From JBOFHT01 sp051649785 (GTDB taxonomy: Archaea; Methanobacteriota; Methanobacteria; Methanobacteriales; Methanobacteriaceae): a stretch of DNA of 11,072 nt. Shown here one piece after another: positions 6,901-11,072 of the stretch (within the stretch, counting starts at the first letter, position 1; each line of letters begins with the position of its first letter). The stretch covers positions 1-11,072 of the forward strand of contig JBOFHT010000010.1 in NCBI GenBank assembly GCA_051649785.1, given 5' to 3'. The translations under genes were made by a program, and so were the position numbers. The notes below the pieces were generated by a model, which saw only the letters and a program-made list of their open reading frames with translations, was not told the DNA's origin and searched no databases.

Positions 6901-8633
6901 AAATCATAGTCTTCAATTAGCTTTGGATTTGATTTTAAAGTATCACAGTTGTCAGAATAAAGTTCAACTTCATCAAGACTATTTAGGTTTTTTGAGCCAG
7001 TGATATTCACAATCGATTCTATATTACTATTAATACTATTTATTTCATTAAGCAAAATAGTCAAATTAGATTCAATATTTTCAATATCATCTGGAAACAA
7101 GTTTTCAGGAGAGGTATTTCTCCAAGGATGGTTTTTAACAGGTTTTACACCACCATATGCATCAGCAATAATTTCAAGATTAGAAATTAAATCTCCTCTT
7201 TTTTGTGAGTCTAATTTACCTAAATTACTCAATTCAAAACGATAAAGCTTTTGGTTAAGATTTTCAATAATTTGCCTATTGAATTCACAGATTCCAATTA
7301 ATTGGTATGTATTTAAATTAGTTTTCTCATAATTTTTATGTAATGTATTCATATAAAGATTTAATTTATCTCTTATGTATTCTAAATTATAAAAATCAAT
7401 ATTATCTTTAACAAAATAATTATCACTAGATAAAGTATTGCTAATATTTGTTAAAACATCTTTTTTATTAGATTTATTACTATGAATCTCTAAACAACCA
7501 TTTCCCAAGCCTATAGAATCTAATCTATTTTTAACAACTTCTAATGCTGCCATTTTCTCACTGACAAATAAAACAGACTTCTTATTTGCCATTAATTCAG
7601 CTATTAAATTAACTATAGTTTGAGATTTACCTGTACCTGGCGGACCTTCAACAACTAAATTTTTACCTTTTTTAACTTCCTCCATAACTGCAATTTGTGA
7701 AGAATCTGCATCAACAACATGAAATACATCAGAAGGATGAATTAATTTATCTATATCATCTTCATTGAATTCATCTTGATATTCATAATCAGTTGGATTA
7801 AATAATTCTTTAATAGAATTATTTTCAATATCCCCCATCCATTCTTCTAAATCCAAGTCTTTGTACATCACAAACTTTCTAAAATTAAAATTGCTTAAAA
7901 AAATACCATTATCTATTTTCCAGTTATTTTTAGTTGAAATAGCATCTTTTACTTTATTAAAATAAGAATAAACATCATCTTTTGACTCAAATTCTTGAAA
8001 TTCCGGTAAATCCACACCTTGTTCTTTAAGTTTATATTGTAATGAAAGATTATATTGGATTTCTTCATGATCCCATTCAATAATAAATGGTTTACCTACT
8101 GATTCCCTGTATAATTTAATAGGAACTAATATTAGGGGAGATTTCCTAAATAAATCACCATAATCAACTTCTTGCCATTTCAAAAATCCAAGGGCTAAAT
8201 ACAAACTATTATAACCCTGTTCTTCTAAGCTAGTTTTATAGTATTGGTTTAATGTGAATAAACGTTTTTGTAGCTCTTTTTCAGATAAATCTGTCTGAAG
8301 ATACATATCTTTATGTTTATCAGGGACATTGTCATTGGATAAAGGCATTGTCCATAAATTACTATCTCTCCCAATACTATTTTTTGAGTCATCAGTAACT
8401 GGAACATTACTTTCATTATCATTACTTCTTTCCTTTTCAGGGTTTGGGATAAATTCCATGAAGTTTTCTTCAAAAACTAATATTTGGCATAATTCTGCAG
8501 GATTTTCATCAATTATAGGAATATTTCTTTTTAATTCCCTAAAATTTAGCAAATTATTCCGCATTCCCATATCCAATAAATTTTTACGTGACTCTCCAAT
8601 TTGTTCTTTGATTTTTAATCCAATATCATCCAT
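3978..8633 (-). CDS. DUF4011 SF1 helicase with Vsr-like nuclease domain (Hhe-type defence protein), 3' end cut by IS
   Basis: As it stands the frame encodes 1551 residues: 1524 that match the host gene and 27 foreign ones read from the insertion sequence. Domains in order: DUF4011 N-terminus (about 8-320, with LLDMGMRNNLLNF); P-loop GPPGTGKS (330-337); a long coiled-coil-rich insert (about 400-1000); Walker B IIFDEAS (1077-1083); GDTKQLPP (1104-1111); HYRSKH (1153-1158); QGDERD (1279-1284); LITRARE (1319-1325); then a Vsr/MTES_1575-type nuclease (about 1373-1465) with E1377, D1404, E1421-C-D1423 and HRIWSTEWYHN. These are the hallmarks of an Upf1-like superfamily-1 helicase fused to a PD-(D/E)xK-type endonuclease. 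The same architecture, ending in DUF3320, defines the single-gene antiphage type named Hhe, so cytosolic defence against foreign DNA is the inferred role. The DUF3320 tail is displaced to 2304-2816. Start ATG 8633 has GTGA four bases upstream and a TATA box at about 8684. Activity without DUF3320 is uncertain. Confidence 0.92.
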   Translation of the reverse strand: MDDIGLKIKEQIGESRKNLLDMGMRNNLLNFRELKRNIPIIDENPAELCQILVFEENFMEFIPNPEKERSNDNESNVPVTDDSKNSIGRDSNLWTMPLSNDNVPDKHKDMYLQTDLSEKELQKRLFTLNQYYKTSLEEQGYNSLYLALGFLKWQEVDYGDLFRKSPLILVPIKLYRESVGKPFIIEWDHEEIQYNLSLQYKLKEQGVDLPEFQEFESKDDVYSYFNKVKDAISTKNNWKIDNGIFLSNFNFRKFVMYKDLDLEEWMGDIENNSIKELFNPTDYEYQDEFNEDDIDKLIHPSDVFHVVDADSSQIAVMEEVKKGKNLVVEGPPGTGKSQTIVNLIAELMANKKSVLFVSEKMAALEVVKNRLDSIGLGNGCLEIHSNKSNKKDVLTNISNTLSSDNYFVKDNIDFYNLEYIRDKLNLYMNTLHKNYEKTNLNTYQLIGICEFNRQIIENLNQKLYRFELSNLGKLDSQKRGDLISNLEIIADAYGGVKPVKNHPWRNTSPENLFPDDIENIESNLTILLNEINSINSNIESIVNITGSKNLNSLDEVELYSDNCDTLKSNPKLIEDYDLDKLINSIEEYQIKTKNIDSKIFSEDLESKKETVKSLNNNIDSLNISHDILNNENLGEMVNDIKKYNDNIKNSEIRSILEDKELNRKLSLFKSKRHSFLKVFSGEFRSIRGEFRGYYSNKKISEEKIEDDFSVIIKWSTNLKDLRERILDYCDKEESDGKIIIDAEKLISWANQLDEINSNLSNFIVSNRDNNFENLEYELNNLIGLKNKLEYIISMEDVGVHFFQDIWKGSETDINKLKKKYKIILKFNKLYSSEFFSKKTVKILENGIDIYDLEKYLNLIKDNKSKILETHKKINNLLKFKNKELTVDSIHNINLSNIKTEISLLSDNIGLLHGWRVYRSNCKEYQNEHNKELISLLNEDKLIKESIIPTFIYNFANNALKDVLRENKVLNNFTSTMHENNIEKFKELDKKTINLNRYRVQEVLGQKLPNVTGSINPASELGILLKEINKKRKIKPIRRILNECSKVIRDIKPCFMMSPLSIAQFLDPKTYESYFDYIIFDEASQVKSEDALGAMLRGKNYIIMGDTKQLPPTVFFDGGPIEDENEENNSFIKDVESILHFCSSVFPSKMLKWHYRSKHESLIAVSNEEFYNNELFIYPSPIKKSEDLGLKLIYSPDTVYDRGNMSNNPKEAKNIVEYAIKHFKTHGNNKSLGIGTFSMGQKQAILEELELKLKENPELQEYFNESGKEGFFVKNLENIQGDERDVILISIGYGFDANKKLIHNFGPLNRDGGERRLNVLITRAREKCVLFSNFKSKDLNLERSSSRGIQALKNFLYYAETGNFPSSYKTSHDFDSEFEKSVYNFLEGEGYIVEKQVGCAGFRIDLAIVDKENNDNYIIGVECDGAPYHSSNVARDRDRLRQEILEGLGWTLHRIWSTEWYHNRNNAKEKLINAIELANKHKNDIKIDNEKLGLNFEAEEFNKIIEKKDINMNFNNDFCNPYICYKVSDFCKNFRHLKLLFHMICNVYGVFF
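4046..4062. repeat. Right terminal inverted repeat of the insertion sequence
   Basis: AAAAATCAGACACCTTG, exact reverse complement of 2817-2833. On the minus strand the host frame enters the element here and runs on to a stop at 3978. Confidence 0.95.
4063..4070. repeat. Target-site duplication, right copy (TAACATAT)
   Basis: Exact copy of 2809-2816. It encodes Ile1522, Cys1523 and part of Tyr1524 of the helicase-nuclease. Both copies have the same codon phase, so precise loss of the element would restore the gene. Confidence 0.95.
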
Positions 8634-8679
8634 AAAATCACAACAATTATTATGATAACCTACTAAAAAATAGGCTATT

Positions 8680-8692
8680 ATTTATATCAAAA
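8680..8692 (-). promoter_or_regulatory. TATA-box promoter of the helicase-nuclease gene
   Basis: Minus strand TTTGATATAAAT, centred about 50 bases before ATG 8633 and preceded by a T-run. The position predicts a leader of about 25 bases, the same spacing as at the DtxR gene, so this gene probably has its own transcript rather than depending on the exonuclease gene upstream. Confidence 0.5.
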
Positions 8693-8785
8693 AATGTTCA
8701 TATTAAAATAACTGCTAATATAATAGGTATTACTAACTCATATTGTTATGTTACATATATTATTATAAAAGTTGTAATCCTAAAG

Positions 8786-9568
8786 TCAAATATCCAACTT
8801 TATCCCAATTGGACAGTGATCTGAACCCATTACATCTGAGAGTATGTAGCTGTCAAGCACTTTATCTTTAAATTCTTTATTTACAAAGAAGTAGTCTAGT
8901 CTCCAGCCTACATTTCGGTCTCGTGCTTTTGTACGATAGCTCCACCAAGTATAATTTTTTGGCTCATTGTTAAACATTCGGAATGTATCAACATATCCAT
9001 TATCTAGTAGTTTATCTACCCATTCTCGCTCAATTGGCATAAATCCTGAAACTTTCTCATTTTCTTTTGGTCTAGCTATATCTATTGGTTTGTGTGCAGT
9101 GTTTAAATCACCACATATCACCAAGTTATTTCCAGAGTCTCTTAAATCATTGATGTGGTTGAGAAAAGCATCATAAAAGTCGAGTTTGTATTGTAATCTT
9201 TCATCACCCATACCACCATTAGGGAAGTAAATATTTAGAATAATAAAATCATCAAAATCAAATCTTTGAACACGACCTTCAATATCAAACTTTTCAATAC
9301 CAAGTCCATTAATAACAGCATTAGGATTGATTTTTGAATAAGTAGCTACACCACTATAACCTTTACGTTCAGCCGAGTTAAAATAGCTTGTATATCCTGG
9401 AACATCAACTAATTTTTTAGGTAGCTGGTCAATTTGAGCTTTTGTTTCCTGTAAGCACAAAATATCTAGTGAATTATTTTCTTCTTTTTCTTTAAACCAG
9501 TCCAAAAATCCTTTTTTATGAATTGCCCTAATACCATTAACATTCCAAGAAATTATATTTATTGTCAT
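8786..9568 (-). CDS. xthA: Exonuclease III / AP endonuclease (ExoIII-type, EEP fold)
   Basis: A 260-residue enzyme of usual length for the ExoIII family, which cuts DNA at abasic sites and degrades from 3' ends during base-excision repair. All active-site motifs are present: N9 and N11 (SWNVNGIRA), E41 (LQETKAQ), Y114 (NIYFPNGG), D154 and N156 (GDLNTAHKP), W222-R-L-D225 (GWRLDYFF), and D250-H251 (SDHCPIG). The Methanothermobacter relative Mth212 is known also to cut at deoxyuridine; whether this protein does so cannot be read here. Start ATG 9568 has a strong GAGGGAT site three bases upstream. Base composition is less A+T-extreme than the helicase-nuclease next door, fitting a conserved core gene. 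The next gene on this strand starts 152 bases downstream. Confidence 0.96.
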   Translation of the reverse strand: MTINIISWNVNGIRAIHKKGFLDWFKEKEENNSLDILCLQETKAQIDQLPKKLVDVPGYTSYFNSAERKGYSGVATYSKINPNAVINGLGIEKFDIEGRVQRFDFDDFIILNIYFPNGGMGDERLQYKLDFYDAFLNHINDLRDSGNNLVICGDLNTAHKPIDIARPKENEKVSGFMPIEREWVDKLLDNGYVDTFRMFNNEPKNYTWWSYRTKARDRNVGWRLDYFFVNKEFKDKVLDSYILSDVMGSDHCPIGIKLDI

Positions 9569-9633
9569 TTTATCCCTCTTAGCTGAATTATAATTGAAAA
9601 ATAAATAATTAAACTTTTAAATCTTGTTTTAAT

Positions 9634-9641
9634 AATCATTA
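9634..9641. repeat. Target-site duplication of MITE, left copy (AATCATTA)
   Basis: AATCATTA immediately before the GGC end of the 167-bp element, repeated exactly at 9809-9816. Confidence 0.75.
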
Positions 9642-9808
9642 GGCTTTTTAGAAACCCTTTTTTACTTTGTTAATTTGTAGTCAAAAATATTTTTTTCAAA
9701 AAGAAATTTCCTTAATTTGCTAAACCAAAGCATTTTAAGTCGTTTTAATTTTTGAAGTTGTGAATTTTGATATAAATCAGCACAAAAATATAGGGTTTCT
9801 ACAGAGCC
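9642..9808. mobile_element. 167-bp MITE-like element (non-autonomous, 8-bp target duplication)
   Basis: The ends GGCTTTTTAGAAACCC (9642-9657) and GGGTTTCTACAGAGCC (9793-9808) are inverted repeats matching at 14 of 16 positions. Exact 8-bp direct repeats AATCATTA flank them. The element is too short for a transposase, so it is a MITE or an internally deleted insertion sequence mobilised by a related full-length copy elsewhere. Its inverted repeats are unrelated to those of the 1246-bp element. It lies 74 bases upstream of the exonuclease start, so it probably does not interrupt that gene's promoter. With its flanks it fills most of the 316-base gap between the exonuclease and DtxR genes; the remaining bases show no other gene. 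Confidence 0.75.
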
Positions 9809-9814
9809 AATCAT
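9662..9814 (-). CDS. 50-residue ORF spanning the MITE-like element
   Basis: ATG 9814 lies in the flanking target duplication, and the frame stays open across almost the whole element to TAA at 9662, just before the far inverted repeat. The product (MIGSVETLYFCADLYQNSQL, then a Lys/Leu-rich stretch ending NIFDYKLTK) has a natural-looking composition. No ribosome-binding site is visible. It could be a fused relic of a transposase's two ends, or chance. Confidence 0.25.
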   Translation of the reverse strand: MIGSVETLYFCADLYQNSQLQKLKRLKMLWFSKLRKFLFEKNIFDYKLTK

Positions 9815-9816
9815 TA
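9809..9816. repeat. Target-site duplication of MITE, right copy (AATCATTA)
   Basis: Exact copy of 9634-9641, directly abutting the GCC end of the element. Confidence 0.75.
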
Positions 9817-9884
9817 TTCTAATTATTACTATTAACAATATTTATAGCAATGTTAAAAATAGTAATATAAATAATAGCAATATC

Positions 9885-10655
9885 TTAATTATCTATACCA
9901 TTATCATCATTATCTGTATCATTACTATCATCAATTAAATCAATGAAAATGTTTTTAGCATCACTAATTCCTAAATTCAATTTTGAATAACCAAGATCCA
10001 AATTTAAAAGATTATTATTTTTATCAATTGAATTAACTCTAATTAAAGTACCAATTTCAATACCTTCACTAGATAACCTTTTGACAAAATCATTATTGCC
10101 TCTTAAAAATAAAACTATTCCTTTTTCACATTCATGAAGCTGATATAAAGATATTAAAGTCTTTTTTCTAATAGGAATAAGTTCTATATTATTAGAAATA
10201 CTTTCACATTCACCACAGCTACTAAAATCAAAATTACATTCTGGAATGAGTCGATTATCTGGACAAGAATCAGGATTATTTAGTATTTTACATAGTGCCA
10301 TTTCAGCATCCCCTGAAAGTGAGTGTTCCATTTCACAAGCCTGAAAATGCACTTTCTCTTCATTAATTTTTAAAACATCAGATAAAAAAAGTTCAAGAAT
10401 CCTATGTTTCCGAATGATAGTTTTAGCTATTCTAAATCCTTTAATAGATAATTTAGCCCCTTTATATGGAACATATTCAACATATCCTAATTTATCAAGC
10501 TTTTTTAACATTTCTGTAACACTAGCAGGAGATATATTTAATGAAGAAGATAATTTATTAGTAGAAACAAAATCATCTTTAGAACCATACTTATAAAGAG
10601 CTTCCAAGTATTCTTCCCTATTTTCACTTAATTTTTCGTTTCCATAGTTATTCAT
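9885..10655 (-). CDS. DtxR-family metal-dependent transcriptional repressor with FeoA-like C-terminus
   Basis: This 256-residue repressor senses divalent metal (probably iron) and blocks metal-uptake genes when metal is plentiful. Residues 10-72 form a winged helix (LSSSLNISPASVTEMLKKLDKLGYV). Residues 75-125 form the dimer and metal domain, and about 157-237 an SH3-like FeoA domain. Metal ligands match DtxR numbering with a +5 offset: H84, E88, H103, C107, E110, H111. At the DtxR Met10 position it has E15, with E18 one turn on, which resembles the MntR side. A loop carries four cysteines (131, 140, 147, 150). The tail from 239 is Asp/Asn-rich. ATG 10655 has GGTG five bases upstream and a TATA box about 50 bases upstream inside a palindrome, suggesting self-regulation. 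Iron versus manganese preference is not settled by sequence. Confidence 0.93.
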   Translation of the reverse strand: MNNYGNEKLSENREEYLEALYKYGSKDDFVSTNKLSSSLNISPASVTEMLKKLDKLGYVEYVPYKGAKLSIKGFRIAKTIIRKHRILELFLSDVLKINEEKVHFQACEMEHSLSGDAEMALCKILNNPDSCPDNRLIPECNFDFSSCGECESISNNIELIPIRKKTLISLYQLHECEKGIVLFLRGNNDFVKRLSSEGIEIGTLIRVNSIDKNNNLLNLDLGYSKLNLGISDAKNIFIDLIDDSNDTDNDDNGIDN

Positions 10656-10669
10656 TTTAGCACCAAAAC

Positions 10670-10681
10670 TAGTTATTTAAG
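10670..10681. repeat. 12-bp direct repeat near the DtxR start, copy 1
   Basis: TAGTTATTTAAG, repeated exactly at 10715-10726, 45 bases away. The two copies bracket the transcription start region of the DtxR-type gene and could be regulator-binding sites. Confidence 0.6.
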
Positions 10682-10695
10682 AATTAGATAAATTT

Positions 10696-10719
10696 AACTA
10701 AATTTATAAGTATTTAGTT
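10696..10719 (-). promoter_or_regulatory. DtxR-gene promoter: TATA box within a palindromic operator-like site
   Basis: AACTAAAT (10696-10703) and ATTTAGTT (10712-10719) form a perfect 8-bp inverted repeat with an 8-bp spacer. The minus-strand TATA box TTATAAAT (10709-10702) sits across its centre, about 50 bases before ATG 10655. A protein bound here would block TBP, as in autorepression by archaeal DtxR-type regulators. The palindrome is seen; its use as an operator is inferred. Confidence 0.55.
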
Positions 10720-10726
10720 ATTTAAG
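10715..10726. repeat. 12-bp direct repeat near the DtxR start, copy 2
   Basis: TAGTTATTTAAG, identical to 10670-10681; it overlaps the right arm of the palindrome at 10696-10719. Confidence 0.6.
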
Positions 10727-10847
10727 GTTGCTTATATGTGAATATTAATTAGTATATGATATTTTAATATTAATATAGTTCCATAGTTTAAATTAAATAC
10801 TAGACTCCTTAAATATTATCACTATTTATTTAATTAGTTTAAACAAG

Positions 10848-10898
10848 TATTTATAAATATTTAAAAAGTAGTAATTAAAAGATAGTAGGAAACACCTA
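10848..10898 (+). promoter_or_regulatory. Divergent promoter with a TAGG-N5-CCTA palindrome
   Basis: A plus-strand TATA box (TATTTATAAATAT, 10848-10860) lies about 26 bases before the palindrome TAGGAAACACCTA (10886-10898), which would fall at or just after the transcription start. TTAGG/CCTAA half-sites are typical of iron-dependent DtxR/IdeR-type operators, so regulation of a rightward gene by the neighbouring repressor is possible. The region 10727-10917 shows no credible gene. Confidence 0.35.
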
Positions 10899-10917
10899 AA
10901 AATGAAATACAACAAAT

Positions 10918-11069
10918 AAATAAAAATATAGTATAAGAAATAAAAAATGAAAATAAAAAAAGTAAAAATATTGAAATTAAATTTAAAAAAAAGTAAAATA
11001 AAAATATAGCATAAGAAATAAAAAATGAAAATAAAAAAAGTAAAAATATTGAAATTAAATTTAAAAAAA
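10918..11069. repeat. Tandem duplication, 78-bp period, A-rich
   Basis: Bases 10918-10991 and 10996-11069 match at 73 of 74 positions (T10932 versus C11010). The second copy continues towards the window edge and differs from base 11070. Each copy contains an AAAATATAG stretch and an ATG (10947 and 11025) in the same frame. Confidence 0.9.
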
Positions 11070-11072
11070 CAA
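11025..11072 (+). CDS. Possible start of a rightward gene, cut by the window edge
   Basis: ATG 11025 in the second repeat copy reads MKIKKVKILKLNLKKQ and is open to the edge. The same start in the first copy (10947) ends after 20 codons. A basic Lys-rich beginning would suit the n-region of a signal peptide, but no hydrophobic core is in view and no ribosome-binding site precedes it. The call is tentative. Confidence 0.22.
   Translation, partial: MKIKKVKILKLNLKKQ

Noticed and set aside
7000..7245. 81-codon plus-strand ORF inside the helicase-nuclease gene
   Set aside because: Antisense to a clearly coding, motif-rich gene; a mirror of its codon pattern.
8249..8655. ORFs at 8249-8473 (-) and 8329-8655 (+)
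   Set aside because: Both overlap the well-supported N-terminus of the helicase-nuclease in other frames and lack start signals.
8967..9176. 69-codon plus-strand ORF
   Set aside because: Antisense to conserved exonuclease III motifs.
10414..10596. 60-codon plus-strand ORF
   Set aside because: Antisense to the winged-helix part of the DtxR-type gene.
10902..10919. ATG with five codons (MKYNK) after the divergent promoter
   Set aside because: Too short to support as a gene or leader peptide; no ribosome-binding site.
10918..11072. CRISPR-like array
   Set aside because: Only two copies of a long A-rich unit separated by four bases, with no spacers; a simple tandem duplication.

Overview
The window looks like an archaeal chromosome from the Methanobacteriales (Methanobacteriaceae), most likely Methanosphaera or Methanobrevibacter. 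The evidence is very high A+T, TATA boxes about 50 bases before several starts, GGTG/GTGAT ribosome-binding sites, a pseudomurein-binding repeat at the left edge, and a DtxR-type regulator of methanogen style. The genus is not proven.

Layout from left to right: (i) 2-670 (+) is the 3' end of a cell-wall-binding protein, followed by a strong hairpin terminator. (ii) 837-1988 (-) holds an unrecognised C-terminally membrane-anchored protein with a CxxCxxCxxC cluster, preceded in the same frame by a 41-codon ORF; the two loci converge on facing terminators. (iii) 1989-2303 is mostly non-coding, with a promoter and a small gene remnant. (iv) 2304-8633 (-) is one very large DUF4011 / superfamily-1 helicase / Vsr-like nuclease / DUF3320 gene, the architecture of the single-gene antiviral defence type called Hhe. 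A complete 1246-bp DDE-transposase insertion sequence (2817-4062) splits it, with 17-bp perfect terminal inverted repeats and an 8-bp target duplication. Removing the element and one target copy restores a single uninterrupted frame of 1691 codons. (v) 8786-9568 (-) is exonuclease III/AP endonuclease. (vi) 9642-9808 is a 167-bp MITE-like element with 16-bp imperfect inverted repeats and its own 8-bp target duplication. (vii) 9885-10655 (-) is a DtxR/FeoA-type metal-dependent repressor with a palindrome over its TATA box. (viii) 10656-11072 holds that promoter, a divergent promoter, and a 78-bp-period tandem repeat in which a new + strand gene may begin.

The main story is a nuclease-helicase defence gene that was recently, and apparently cleanly, knocked apart by an insertion sequence. 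The catalytic helicase and nuclease parts remain in one frame, and the DUF3320 tail is detached behind the transposase. Two unrelated elements with 8-bp target duplications lie within 7 kb. The DtxR regulator and exonuclease III look like ordinary housekeeping neighbours; nothing in the sequence ties them functionally to the defence gene.
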